Below, in pieces: positions 22,351 through 34,729 of a stretch of DNA of 64,000 nucleotides (positions are counted from its first letter, which is position 1; each line of letters starts with the position of its first letter). The stretch lies in contig JAKMXF010000155.1 of NCBI GenBank assembly GCA_024704765.1, forward strand, positions 124,001-188,000, written 5' to 3'. A program made the translations under genes and the position numbers. The DNA is from Oopsacas minuta (Eukaryota; Porifera; Hexactinellida; Lyssacinosida; Leucopsacidae). Below the pieces are notes generated by a model, which saw nothing but the letters and a program-made list of their open reading frames with translations, searched no databases and was not told the DNA's origin.

Positions 22351-24846
22351 CATCACACTAAATCAAGATACCCATAACGAACAGGGCAATTGATTAATTT
22401 TATTACCTAAAGTTATTAATTCCGTAATTTTGTAAATTACTTACATATTTTTAGAATTTCCAAGGGATTTGGTGTTAATGGTTGGCTTCATGGTCTCAAC
22501 GTTTCGTTCCTTCTAGATTTGATTTACAAGACGCTTGTTAGTGCTAATATTTCTAATTCTATTTTGGGATCCATTTGCAAGAAGGTCTGTTCTTGCAATA
22601 AACCCAACAAGAGGCACAGACTGTATTTAATGTGGATCAACAACTCCAGTAACATATTGTCAATTGTTAGAGGTGCTTTCGCTAGAAATTCCTTGTTGTA
22701 ATGTACAGCAAGTCCCCCTTGATTTAGAGGAACGGTTATAAGTGAGATTTAGCCTTACTATGCTTTCTTTATATAGGAGAGCATCGCTAAAGTAACTTCT
22801 AGTACTGTTAAAGATGTAAGTAAGAGTGTAGCTGGGCGTCCAATGTCAGTTCATCATTTGGTAATCTAGATATCTTTACACTTGAATTCGAGTTACGAGA
22901 ATATATGTTTCTTATTGTGTGGGATCATTTGCCTCTGATTTATCCGTGTATAACAATTTGAAGGACAATTTCAGTAATTTATTGATAAAGAAAATTCTGA
23001 AGAAAATAACATTAATTTCTTCAATACATCTGAAGATCACTTATGGGTAAATGGCGCAAATTATATGGGTTATCTAATGCTAGGAATATGTCTGGAGTTT
23101 TGCAATTCACTCATGCATGTTTTATTGATGAGTATTTTCATTTCATTAATGTCTTCACATGTGCTTATGTAATAGCTTTGTTCAGTGTAGTCTACAGTTA
23201 GTTTTGTGGTTAGTTGTAACAAAACCTGGTCATAGTTTAGTTTATCAAATGTTTGGTTAAAAATATACCTGTTTGAGTGGAGAGATGTTGGGCTTTTTCG
23301 TTAGTTGGGTATTGGAACAAAGAAAGAAATTCGATACTAATGATGTTGCCAGCTTACAAAGGTTTATTCTGATTACCTTGTTCGTGTTGAATGTTTAGTG
23401 AAGGAACCAATTCCCCTTCTCCAGGATCCTAAGCGTAATGTTGAAAGTGAACAAGTTGTGGATACATTGTTAGAGGTCAGCTCTAGAGTTGACTTTGAGA
23501 TTGAAAGTTGTAAATTTGGAGAATTTTATCTAAAATCACATAATGGGATAGTTTGTGCACATGCATTACTGATTCATACCCTAGAATGTCATTGGTCAGT
23601 AATTGGACGAATGTATTTCTTCTAAGTTTCATGATGCAAACAATATGTGTGGAATTACTTCAAATTATTGGAGGTTGTTTATAATAGGGAAAATTTAAAT
23701 ATTACAACTGTTTTACATCTATGTATAGCTCATGTAATTCATATCAGTTACAATATACACAAAAGTTTAAAATGGATAAAAAGTACAGGTGAATAGTTCT
23801 ACATGTTTTTTGGTCGGATCTTAAATTGTAAAAATTTGTATGAATTTTACCATCTTGTCGAATTATTATGTTGTATTTTATGTTTAAAAAACGATCCAAT
23901 GATTATGAAAACAAATTTGCCGAATTACAGATGTGTGTTAAGTGTGAGGCAAAAATTAGTAATGAAATACCTGAGGAAGTAGATGAAATAACTGTAAAAT
24001 TAAATGTTGTAACTTAGAGGCAAAAATTACCCTTTGGTAAGGATTCTGAAAATTTTATGGGAGTACTCAATCCAATATCAGGTTATTGAGAATAACCTTG
24101 ATATTGGAGTAGTACTTGTCAAGTAAAAGAAAATATTGTATGTTACTATCCCGGAATAATTCATTTTTTATTGACATATTATATGCCACTATTACCATTG
24201 TGGAGTGGAATAATTTTATGTACAATCGATACACCAGGTAATGTTTAACATCCAGCAACGCTAGTGCTGAAAACTGGCTTAGGAGGGTGAAGCACAGCAT
24301 TTATACTTACGAAACAATATTGAAAACACCTGATTTCAGTAGGCCAATTTATGTAAATAGTGAGGATAGGATTGCCGAATATAAATTGCCTTTTATGCAA
24401 CTTGCAAACAAAATATATAATAAGAAAAGAAAATGCACGTAGAAAATACAGAAAAATGTAAGGAGGAATGGTCTTAAAGGAAAGTAACAAAACTTAGCTA
24501 TATACCCTTCCGATTTAAATATTTCGAAGGAATTTGAAAGTATTATATTGAATAATGAACCATTAGGTAGTCTATAAATACCGTTAGTAAATACAGGAAT
24601 ACAAGTACCAGTTAAGTCTGTCTGTCAACATGTTAATTACCCAAGCAAGTTAAAAATGTTTTTACCTGGTAAGGAAGTAGAATACTTACCGATTTAGACC
24701 TTATAGAATTGGGGGAACTAGATCATATATTTCGGAGTTTCCAGCCATTACTTATAAGAAACGAGAGGTTAAACTAAAATTGTATAATTCACTAATTTCT
24801 TCCAGAAATGAAATACTACAAAATTCCAATATACCCATATTCCAAG
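22351..24846. other. Probable retroelement debris, not recognisable
   Basis: Short frames such as 22519-22701 (with a Cys/Lys-rich 'CKKVCSCNKPNKRHR' patch) and 23398-23625 show some coding character but match no family I know. They lie between the 2A-like motif and the OTU domain and may belong to the same dead element. Confidence 0.35.
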
Positions 24847-25145
24847 AGATTGTAAAGTGTATTTTTTTCACTTGCATTTTGGATTGCAGGAAATATCGAT
24901 AATTTCCATCAAATTCTATCACTAATTACTGATAATATGGTTGGAGAGTTGAAAGAACCTTGTAATGAATTTATCGCAAATTCATTTCCACGATCAGCAA
25001 TTAATTCCAGAAATGGTAATGACCATATTATCATAACGAATACGCTTAAATACACAACTTGGGGAACTGTTGTGGAAATATTTGCTGTAGTTTCGTTATT
25101 GCAAACAGATGTTTGGGTAATTACTGTAATTATGCGAAACAAATG
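24847..25145 (+). pseudogene. OTU-type cysteine protease domain relic from a retroelement
   Basis: After one frameshift near 24865 the plus strand reads 'FFSLAFWIAGNIDNFHQILS', then an Asn/His segment, then 'YTTWGTVVEIFAVVSLLQTD'. This follows the OTU pattern of D-G-N-C-F-F-R-S-L-S-F-W-I-x-G at the start and W-G-T-x-x-E-I-x-A-x-x-x-L-L near the C-terminal third. The catalytic Asp/Cys block has decayed to 'PRDCKV'. OTU domains are carried by several LTR and non-LTR elements in animals. It shares strand with the 2A-like relic 2.5 kb upstream. Confidence 0.6.
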
Positions 25146-25341
25146 AATGGTCTTTTCGGGTAAGGGAGCTAAGTGATTGATGTCCTAGAATTACCTCCAG
25201 TAAATCCTGAAGGCTCAATAATAGGGTTCATTATGAACCAATTTTAGAGGTAAATAAGGTTGTTTGGTCTAAGACTACGCCCCAGTGAGAAAATTGCTTA
25301 CTTCACTATGTATTCATATTCGGATCATGGATATTGTATGG

Positions 25342-28200
25342 CAGTGATGCCCAACTGGCGGACCGCGGTTCGGGTCCGGACCCAAACTTTGGATTGGATT
25401 CATCCAAACTCCTTTCAAATTCTGACTCTCTACCAAATATATTCTATGTATTTATTCTTTGAGATATTTTTTGCCGACCTTATTTTTTATACTATTTCAT
25501 TTAAATAGAGACTTAACTTACTCTGATTTTATTACATTAGTTATTATCCAAGTAAATAGTTTTTTACTTTTATGAACTTTTAGCATTTGACTCATAGTAG
25601 GAAATTTAGTGGTATATTGTAGTTCCATAGAAGTCACCGTTGTAAACTTCGCAAAAACACACAGGGTGCCACGACACTTTGTTCAGTCCCTAGTTATAAA
25701 TTTTCTGAATAAGTAATTCATTTTGTGAGATCATAATGCTGCATTGTTAGTTTGTAATATCTGATAATTTTGTTTCGTTCTAGTTCTGATTTAGTGATCA
25801 TTAGTTTCCATGATTTTGATGGTGCCCAAAACACTGTCACCAAAGAGGGTATGTCGGCAGTCTCTTTTGACATCCTTTATCAAGATGGGTGAAATTCATC
25901 CGATTGCGCACCCGCACTTCAGGTTCAAGTAGAACCTGAGTCTTTACAGCTGTTCAAATAACTGAACATCAATATCCGAACCCAACTGCTACAGACAGCT
26001 ATTCTGTGCAGCCTCTGGACAATCTTCGCTCCTTGTAATCAATACAAGCATTTCGGACAGTATCTCAGTGAGTGGTTGTTGTACTGTTGACAACCGTTCG
26101 TTTCAGGCCTCATGGACAAACGGCCACACATGGTTGTGTTACGAATCAACACGCCATGTCAGCTGGTGTGAGCCCTGTTGTTTAGTGTATGGGGAAAACC
26201 GCTTTCCAAAATTTGTAAAGACGTTTGATGTAAAGAGGTCGCCTTCATTGTTGGGGGATTGGTAAATTGGAAGAGAGGGAGAGAATGGTAAACAGACACG
26301 AAAGTTCCCTAGCCCACAGAGAGGCTGAGAAACTTTTTCTTGCATACACCAATCAAGAAAGCATAGAGATTACAATATGAGGGAAGAGTGATGCAGAGAA
26401 GAAATCAAATCGGGAGGCACTGGAGTGCATTTTTGATGCAATCACCCATCTAGCTAGGCAACGCCAAGCTTTTCGTGGTCACATTAACGCTGAGAGCAAC
26501 TTCAAACAGCTTCTGGCCCTATTGGGTAAACACAACATTATTATCAAGGAATCGATGGCCCGAGCAGCATACAGTTCGCAAACTTACACGTGGACCTCGC
26601 CAAAAATTCAAAACGAGATCTTGGAAATGAGTCATCATGTTGTCCAACGCCAAGTATTCAGAAAAGTAAGGAAAAACCGCTTCTTTGCTATCATTGTAGA
26701 AGAAACCACTGATCTATCTGTCACGAGCAAGTATCACTTTGTATCAGGCATGTGTCCAAGAGTTTCAAAATAAGAGAGGATTTCTTGGGTTTCGACCAGA
26801 TAGACAGAACAGATGCAGAACCGCTTCTATCTTTGGTAAAACGATGCCTGCTCCAGTTGGGACTAGATTTTGAAAACATTCGGGGACAAACATATGATTG
26901 AGCAAATAATATGCATGGAAAGCACAACGCCCTTCATGCCAAAGTCATGGCGCTCAATCGCAAGGCTTTCTTCACCAATTGTGTGAGACATCAATTGAAT
27001 GTTGTTTGTCAGGATGCAACCAGAGTGCTGCCAGAAGTGGTACACACAATGGAAGAAATTGGCGCTATCATTTCTTTTATACGTCATTCCTCCAAAAGAT
27101 TGGCTAGTTTCGAGAAAATGGTTGCTTTAGATTCTGTAATGCCTGACACGAATTTACGTCCATTGTGTGAAACCAGGTGGGTGCTAAGGGCTCCCTCTCT
27201 TAAGGCCTTAGTGGTTTTGTACAGTGTTCTTATGGACTGGTTTGAAGACATGCTCCATGATTCTAACAAAACGCTAATATGAGGCGTAAGGCGTTGGGGC
27301 ACCTGCAAAACATGGAGAGATTTAATTTTTCTTCCTGGCTCAAATTATACTCAGGATTTTTGAGAGCGTTCATCCTGTTCATGTGAAGGTTCAAGACCGC
27401 GAGTTGGCAATTGGATATACCAAAAAGATATTGAGACTCTTGTGGACATATTTTCGGCTGATGGTGCTAACGAAAATACCGCAGAAGAATTCTATCAGGC
27501 AGTGAAGGACAAGTCTCAAGAATCTAACATGAAAATTGACCTTCCAACTCTACCCAGAAGCCATGCTAAAGCTCGTTTCCGTGGCAAGCGAATGGAACTG
27601 GAGATCACCGAAGAGGAAATTACATCGCATTACGCTGGTCTCTTCAAGCAGGTTTCTCAGCCTGCCGTTGAAGGTCTCCTCAGCTGATATGACTCTGGGA
27701 ATATGGAACAAATAAGTCAGATTGAGCAGGTTCTCAGTGGGCAGAATGCTTCCTATTATGATGTGAAGGCTTTGTGTTACCTGTATGCTGGGGATATCAA
27801 TATAAGTGCTATCAGTCGGAATAAACATCAGTGGTTTGCATATGCTTCAGAATTCGGGCTGGAGACAAGCTGTAAAGAACTTCTAGCAGCAATGACAAGA
27901 AACACTACCCTGGAAAACCTCCTCCCAGACTTAGTAACTCTGCTTAGGATATATTTAACTCTTCCATCTACCTCTTGAGAAGCCGAAAATGTTTTTCTGT
28001 GCTCCGGTGCCTGAAGATTAGTAATGAGGAATGAGCAACGCCAGGCAATATTTGCTCTTGGGATGACAACAAACACTAAAACTAGGAAACCTTACTTGTC
28101 TTAATTTTTTGTTAAGAGAAAATTTTTTGGCTCGCCACCTGCTAAATTGAGTTTGTGGGCCTAGTTCGGTTTGATAATGCCAGGGTACTAGGCACCCGTC
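25342..28200 (+). mobile_element. ZMYM1/TTF-type hAT transposon, decayed
   Basis: The left end CAGTGATGCCCAACTGGCG, followed by GC-rich 'gaccgcggttcgggtccgg', is typical of hAT elements. The right end is eroded. 'agtttgtgggcctagttcgg' at about 28150 with 'aatgccaggg' after it may be its remnant, so the right border is approximate. The interior is a broken transposase. Confidence 0.6.
26068..28085 (+). pseudogene. hAT transposase relic with TTF-type finger (ZMYM1-like)
   Basis: Blocks in order: a TTF-type finger ('FQASWTNGHTWLCYE' then 'CEPCCLVYG', about 26100-26190); 'LARQRQAFRGH' near 26450; 'LLALLGKHNIIIKESM' near 26510; the catalytic-core start 'FFAIIVEETTDLSV' near 26690; 'NCVRHQLNVVCQDATR' near 26980; 'LCETRWVLRAPSLKAL' near 27170. 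The tail has 'FGLETSCKELL' and ends in a degraded dimerisation motif ('LYLPLPST S*EAENVFLCSG'). At least five stops or frame changes break it. The middle D-G-A-S block is already lost. Confidence 0.85.
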
Positions 28201-28736
28201 GCACACCCCAACTTTACGCGCCTGCTCTCTAAATATAGTTCTTTGAACCGTCTTAAGGAAGAAATTCTATAATATGACAGTGTTATGTAATATTATAATT
28301 TCTAATATCTGTGTAAATTGATGCTGTTATTACTTGTAAAATGTTGATATAATTTTATGTATGTATTGTTTCTACATAATCTTTTGTATCAAATGATATG
28401 GAAGAATTGGAAGTGGTTTTAGCATTTACATCTTCAGAATTTCAATAATGAACAATGTTGCTTTGGATTCTAGATTGTGAAACTGAAATATGATTGCTAC
28501 TGGTATTAGAAATTTCTATTGGATTAATTAATTAATACTACACAATTATACCGAATTTGGTGTTCATTGTATTCAATAATTTGAGGAATAGCTATGTAAA
28601 TTTTGTATTGCGACAAAAACGTACCATAATTGGGGATGATAGTTTCTTTCTTCAGTGTATTTATTCACAAAGATACTCGTATCACTAATCCCAAATACTA
28701 TATTAAATGACATTAATTATCTACATTATTTATTTA

Positions 28737-28737
<1 letters not shown>

Positions 28738-28800
<63 letters not shown>
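28738..28800 (+). repeat. (ATT)n microsatellite
   Basis: About 20 consecutive ATT units, followed by imperfect 'tcttattttt' units to about 28855. The leucine-rich open frame across it is an artefact. Confidence 0.97.
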
Positions 28801-28801
<1 letters not shown>

Positions 28802-28871
28802 TCTTATTTTTTCATTTTTATTCTTCTTATCATTATTATATTATTATTATTTTGTAACTTGTACTGACTAG

Positions 28872-28901
28872 ACATGAGTTTGAACTGGCCCTACTTTATG
28901 A
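28872..28901 (+). repeat. Fragment of interspersed family 1
   Basis: 'acatgagtttgaact' followed by 'ggccctactttatga' matches positions 268-297 with one difference. The match ends after about 30 bp. Confidence 0.65.
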
Positions 28902-29785
28902 TAGGTATATCATATCATCATTTATCATGTAATATTCAGGCTTGAACAAATCTGTAGTAAACTTGCAGTTGATGTAAATAGCAATCTTTATCGATATCTG
29001 CAGGATAGTTGCATTAATACGTTTTTTCTGTTTATTTAGTTATAAACTAAATTCACAAATGTTCGTGTATGTTGTTTTCGCACTTTGGGTCAAATTTAAG
29101 CCCCAGGATTGTGTCTTTGCTTCCGTTTGATCCCCCAGTTGCAAAATCTTATATACGCCACTGGCCACTTATCTTGGTAGTTTATGCCTCCGAATATTTA
29201 TGAAATTCTCAATATTTACCAATTCTATAAAGTTTTTGTCATGAGAGTGTTTTAATTCCATGTTAAGTTTGCATTCGGTCAAAATGATGAAGTAGGAACA
29301 TTTAACATTTTGATGGTTTCATTACATTCAAATTTCAAACTTCTTCCATAATTGTATGGCCTGTTAAAGACATATTATGCTCCTTTGTTGGACATCGTAC
29401 TACCTTCAAACTGCTAAAATCTCCCAAGTATGTATGAAACTAAAGCAGTATTGGCTCAGTTATACAATTGTTGACTTGGTATATACGCCAAGGTCGAAAT
29501 CAGTCTGTATGAGTACTGACTAGTCATTACTGGTATTGACCAACCTGCTGGTGAATAGCTCGTTTTACCCAGCATGGGAACCGAAACTCCCTATGAGTAG
29601 GGGAGTGTGCCTAATTGCCTTATAGAGGTATACGCACAATTACGACTAATCTAAAACTGGTTATATCAATTTTTGGTTGGGTTGGGAATTCGACTCACCA
29701 ACTTTTAGGTTAATCGGTTGATGTTGATTGAACATTATGTGGTGTAATTTAGATAACAATTTGATAACGTTTATATGGTTCTTAA
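28902..29785. other. No gene or recognised element
   Basis: AT-rich sequence without a domain-bearing frame. It may include non-coding 3' sequence of the LINE relic that follows on the minus strand. Confidence 0.4.
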
Positions 29786-30010
29786 TTAGTTTTCGTTCGG
29801 GCGAATGTTTTGCCTACTGTTTTTTTCACATGCCTCATCATACTTACGCCCAGGTCCGAAAATTTTCAAAGCCCTTTTCTGAATGAATTCAATATTATTA
29901 GTTTGTGTTTGCTTTAGTGATGTGTGCCAAACTGTGCAGCCGTATTCTATAACAGGTATTATGCCAGATTTGACTAAACCAAAATTAAACCCATGAAGCT
30001 TTTGACATTT
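29786..30010 (-). pseudogene. Non-LTR retrotransposon (LINE) C-terminal fragment
   Basis: A clean minus-strand frame of about 70 codons reads 'IIPVIEYGCTVWHTSLKQTQ', then 'IEFIQKRALKIFGPG', ending at TAA. This is the region just after the reverse transcriptase of CR1/jockey-type LINEs, where the pattern is I-R-P-V-L-E-Y-x-x-x-V-W-H, then I-E-x-I-Q-K-R-A-L-K-I-I. It is a 5'-truncated copy, the usual outcome of LINE insertion. The lack of stops suggests a younger age than most relics here. Confidence 0.85.
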
Positions 30011-32149
30011 AAGATTTTACACTTAGTCTAATTGGGTCTATTTAAGCGATATCTAGCGGTTGATAGACATATTTATATTTCTCTAAATAGTTGATTAGAT
30101 TGCATTCATTGGGGATTTGAAACCATTGACCTCGGTCAATAAGTTATTATTGCCAATCACTACTATTAAGGTTAAATGAAAAAATTTAGGAGATACCGAT
30201 ATATAATGTATTAATGTTGTATAGCAACTTGATAATTGCGCTTCCTATTTAATTTGTCAAAAAATTTATGCAGCTTATCGCTAACTGAAATCCAAGGAAG
30301 GTGTCCAAAATCAAAATATAAGTAGTTTGACTTATGACACGATATCTTTCTACATTTACGCACTCATTGCTATTAGCAAATTTACGCATCACAGATAAGC
30401 TCATGTGAATCTGAGATGGGAAACCTTTGTAAGCTGATGGTACAAATGAAAGCGCAATGGAAGAACATGTTTTTTTCTAAGTTAATAATATCCTGGCCAT
30501 ACTGCCAGTGCTTGTTTACCACTTCTTCCGGGTTGATCGAATAATAAGTTTGTTACTTCATTAAGCACCACTTTTTCTCACTAACAATGAATTTCCATCA
30601 AACATTGAGGCTATAATCGACATATTGACTTGACCATTTTTGGAACCAAAACCATTTTGGTGAAGTGAACCAATTTCAGGGTTGATTAAGTTTCACAATC
30701 TGTTACTGAGTCAATATTCTCTTTTTGACATATTAATGCAACTGGTTGATTGGAGAATCTTAAATTTGGATGTAGATTTTCCTGGAGAATGTTTCCATAT
30801 CGATCCGCAACCTTCAGCGGCGACACCATGAAAATTATGTGATGTGTACCGTCTATATTTCGGGTTGAATAGGAAGTTAGAGGAAGATTGGTTTCCGGAA
30901 CCATTTAGCCCATGTTTTATTTGGAAATCTACAGGATAAAAGTGTGGTGCTGGCATATAGACTGGCTCATTTCCATTATTCGATGAAAGAGTGAAGTTAC
31001 ATGAGAGATGTATGATATATACACTCCTATAGTGTTTAAATTATTTGGATACCAATTAAATGTTGGTACATAGAGTTTCTGAACGAGCGAATTTGTACCC
31101 AAGTAGACAGATTTACTCTATAAGATTTAAGATAATGCCTGAGCTCTGTTCATTTGTTTCTACACAGTTTAAGATAATAAGCTATAGAAGTAGACTTTTC
31201 AGGGGAATCTTTTTTGTATACATTTTATAATTCTACTCCAGAATAGATTTTCCAGGCAATGTTTGCGATATCTTTCAACCCGATTTCTTCAATTGCTACA
31301 ATATACAAGGGGAATGTAGTATACCGAATAACAGAAATATTTTCAAGTGATGCTAAATGGCGGTTAAAACTTAATATCCGAATCTGATCCAACCTTATTT
31401 TCCTCTATCTGATTTGAAGCTCATCTACCACCTTTCTCCTCTCAATATGTGTTTCGATTTTGATTTCGAAATCAAAACAAGAATGAGTTTACTTGCTGTT
31501 AACTTGAGGTTCAACCATACTCCATGGAATATTAACAACCCACCACTCCCAGCCTAGTTTATCTACTGACTTTTTGCATTTTTTGACGCTCTTAGAAATT
31601 TTAAAGACCATAGAGTATACATAAGGTTTCAAAGCTTCCTCAAGATTGTGGACGTTATTATTTCTTGGACTGGTAGATTGGTATCAAAGTCATATTTTCC
31701 AATAGGAAATCTAGGTCAAGACGGTTTTTAGGAATACTTAATTGATCAACCAATACAAAATGATAAGATTATATGTGTAGTATATTATCTGTTTAGGTAT
31801 GTATATATTATGTTATTATTTAATGAGACTTTAAGCTTATATAATGATGTAGTGACTTCATTATTATGTATTCTTAGCCATAGCAACGCAAATACATGGA
31901 TAGAATTTATGGAATTTTTGTGGTTTACAATGAAGAGGCATTGAAATTTCAGTATGATATTTACTAAGGCTGCAAAGACTATATATTAATATTTTAGGGT
32001 GGTACTATATACTCGGTGAAAATTGATTTTACAATAACGATAAAGGACAATTATTTTTTTCAAAAATGTTTGAGATTTAATAATATTGATATTGTTTACA
32101 ATATTCACGTTCAGCATACATTATTCCACAGTATCCCCATTGAAAGCAC
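30011..32149. other. No gene recognised
   Basis: Overlapping minus-strand frames at 30686-30956 have a normal-looking composition but no domain I can name. Otherwise it is AT-rich DNA with no repeats I can define. Confidence 0.35.
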
Positions 32150-32560
32150 GTTTTTACAACAATTTTGAAGTTTATTTAGTTTATGTATCTAAAAGTAAAC
32201 AAATATTCACGTTATGTTTACAATACCATATTCGGACTCAGCATGGTCAATGACCTCAGTAATGTCTTTGAAAGTATGATTCTATCTCAATTTTGAAATT
32301 TGTTTACTTTATATTCATCAAAACAACAATAACTGTACATATGAGAAACTGGTAAATGCGAAATTCGGATTCAGCTTATTGTGTTACCCCTGTCTAGCCG
32401 TTTAGAGCAAGCCTGTAGGTATATTTTGAAATTTGGATAATTTGTTTACTTTATATTCATAAAAACAACAATAAATTTGCGTATGATTAAACATAAGTGT
32501 GAAAATCGGATTCAGCATGTTCGATATAGTTACTGAAGTTTTATCGATTTCTATTACTTC
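32150..32560 (+). repeat. Three degenerate tandem copies of a ~140-bp unit
   Basis: The unit contains 'ttttgaaatttgtttacttt', then 'atattcatcaaaacaacaat', then 'gaaattcggattcagc'. Copies start near 32160, 32291 and 32427. The last two are most alike. It is non-coding. Confidence 0.7.
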
Positions 32561-33853
32561 CATGATAAACACGATAAATTCATATTTTTGCGACAATTTC
32601 ACAATTGCGTACCATTAATGCTTTCCTTGACAACGGACAAACAAACATACAACAATTGAGATTTAATAATATAGATTATAGAATAATTTCCTACCGCAAT
32701 GTTACCTACATTAGATGTGACATAACTAGAGAATTTTATTCAATAGATTTAATTTTCACTAGTCAAATTAACCTAATCAATTGTGAGAAATTTGCCTAAT
32801 ACACCCTGGTAACCCACTGTGTGACCGATCGATCTCGATATCTTCAGGTAAATACAAGTTTCAAAATGCGTGTGTATAGATATCTTTCTCAATTGTCACT
32901 CATAGGCTGATTTTAGCTATGATATATTCTAGGACCCATTCTTTCAGAGATGAATGTGCGAACACCATATTTCCTAAGGTCGGGGTAACGGTGATCCGGT
33001 AGCTCTGAATTGGGGTATTTGCCAAACTTAATTGCCGACCACTGCCTTAGTGTATGGAATGCTATGCCCAATATCCGTCTTCGACAAAATTGAAATTCCC
33101 TGGTGGCTAGCTTATCTTAACCACCATCTCCCATAACTAAGCCTAACTACACGATTTTTTGTAGATTAAGGAAAAGTCTTCTGGCTATGGCCAAAAACGA
33201 CCTGATTTGTTGAGCACTGCCCAATGTACAAATACAGGAAGATTGGGGAGAGTTTCCCTTGATGTCATATCTCAGGAAATATGTAAGGTACAGCTCTAAA
33301 ATGTTATATTATACACATATTACAAATGATAGAAATGCAATAAATAAATTCGCATTAACAAAATCATGCTTAGTAACTACTTATTTCACCAAGATTTCCA
33401 TTAATTTTACTTGTATGGCACATTAGAGACGGCACACCGGATCGCCAGCCCGATAACTTTGCCCCATTATACCTTGGCAACTATATTTTGGATCGCTTCG
33501 ATCATAACGCAATAATGTAGATCATGGTGCCTGCTTTCTAACAATACCTTTGAGATAACTGACATTCTTAAACCTAAATATTTCGATAAACATTGAGGTA
33601 GAGCTCCAATATTTACCAGGCCATTAGATTGTATAATTGTATATAAATATGCAATGATAGACATTTGGGGGAAATTAATCAAAACGGAGGTTTTCTGTAT
33701 CATTATTTCAATCGAACTACATTATAATTATAACCTCTGCAATTTTCTCTAGTCAGATTTTCTTAATTGATTCCTCGTCTTTACTATCACCTATTTTGCA
33801 GATCTTCTCATGAATCTTTATATAATTTGAGTGTCTGATTATACATTATTAGT
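32561..33853. other. No gene; possible eroded MITE
   Basis: A weak inverted match between 'ggtcggggtaacggtgatcc' (32981-33000) and the reverse complement of 33435-33470 ('ggggcaaagttatcgggctg', then 'gcgatccggt') could mark a MITE of about 490 bp. The pairing is gapped and I hold it loosely. Confidence 0.3.
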
Positions 33854-34453
33854 ATGTATTTCCTATGCATTTTTTCAGTTCTATTTGTTCCTCTTGTTTT
33901 TCCTTCTGTTTTTCCATATGACTGTTCTTCTAACTTGGACTGTAATGGTCTAAATTTTTCATTTCCAACTGGCATTTGCACAAATTCATCTGCTTTTGGC
34001 ACTTGCAAATGTATCTACAGTTGTTTACATTCCAATTCCATTTCTCATAGATGTGAATTGAAAAGATGCTATAATATTTCTCAATTATCAAACACAACTA
34101 ATATTATTTGTACACCAATTAATGGAAGTGATCCAAATTTCTCATCTGTCCTATTTTCTAGTATATTTTTTAGTTTTGGGATTGCTCATTTCTTCTTAGA
34201 TAGTTGGTATTTAGCTATATTCCAAATACTTTTTGGTTTATGGATTCTATTTTCTTACTTTTCTAATATTGTCATATATTTGTACTTCAAGCCCTATCCA
34301 GATACTTGGCATGTTCAACGTCGTTTTCACAAATTTTGCTGTCTTTGTTGTTGCCAACATTCCCTTATCACAATTTTATATTCTATTTGGTGGCTTATTG
34401 ATATTTTTTTATTTTCTTTCAAGATTTATTCTTATAACCAGGGATGTAAATAA
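33854..34453 (+). CDS. Secreted/membrane protein with Cys-rich ectodomain and TM2-like C-terminus
   Basis: The 199-aa protein starts with a strong signal peptide (residues 1-20). A Cys-rich region follows (Cys24, 30, 42, 51, 53, 57, 67 and 72) with C-x-C spacing reminiscent of EGF-like folds and several N-glycosylation sites. Three hydrophobic segments (about 98-112, 119-145 and 171-190) follow. 'FSFGIAHFFLDSWYLAIFQI' and the closing 'SIWWLIDIFLF' resemble the TM2 domain signature (G-x-x-x-R-F-Y-L-G, then G-x-x-W-W-x-I-D). A Cys cluster (CCLCCC, 162-167) sits on the loop before the last segment. AATAAA (34449-34454) overlaps the TAA stop, implying a very short or absent 3' UTR. I do not recognise an orthologue. 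Confidence 0.65.
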   Translation: MYFLCIFSVLFVPLVFPSVFPYDCSSNLDCNGLNFSFPTGICTNSSAFGTCKCIYSCLHSNSISHRCELKRCYNISQLSNTTNIICTPINGSDPNFSSVLFSSIFFSFGIAHFFLDSWYLAIFQILFGLWILFSYFSNIVIYLYFKPYPDTWHVQRRFHKFCCLCCCQHSLITILYSIWWLIDIFLFSFKIYSYNQGCK

Positions 34454-34454
34454 A
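34449..34454 (+). promoter_or_regulatory. Poly(A) signal overlapping a stop codon
   Basis: AATAAA spans the TAA stop (34451-34453) of the TM2-like gene. Such overlap is usual only where 3' UTRs are extremely short. A second poly(A) site downstream cannot be excluded. Confidence 0.45.
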
Positions 34455-34579
34455 ATTTACAAAATTTCTCTTTCCATTCATGTTAATTAATACTTCGAAA
34501 TGTTGCAAAACCTATTTATCTAAGGGATAATTATTCAATTATTATACATTTGTATAGAGTCCGAAATAGTTTTCTAAGG

Positions 34580-34721
34580 CAGCGGTTCCTAACAGATTTC
34601 ACTCTTGAATCGTATACCAATTTAACACATTTTGTGGCCCTCTCCCATACTAGAGTGAAATAAAAAATTTCGATCCGATAGAATATCAAGGGGTTCATGG
34701 ACTCCAGGTTGGGAACAGCTG
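34580..34721. mobile_element. hAT MITE with 8-bp target duplication
   Basis: Left end CAGCGGTTCCTAACAG and right-end reverse complement CAGCTGTTCCCAACCTGG belong to the common hAT 'gttcccaacc' terminal type. The flanks are TTCTAAGG (34572-34579) and TTCTAAGA (34722-34729), 7 of 8 identical. The 142-bp core is non-coding. Confidence 0.85.
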
Positions 34722-34729
34722 TTCTAAGA

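Noticed and set aside
28655-28867. Leucine-rich open frame of 70 aa
   Set aside because: It is the translation of an ATT microsatellite, not a protein.
34233-34490. Hydrophobic open frame of 85 aa
   Set aside because: Shadow frame of the TM2-like gene; the 199-aa frame carries the signal peptide, Cys pattern and TM2-like motif.
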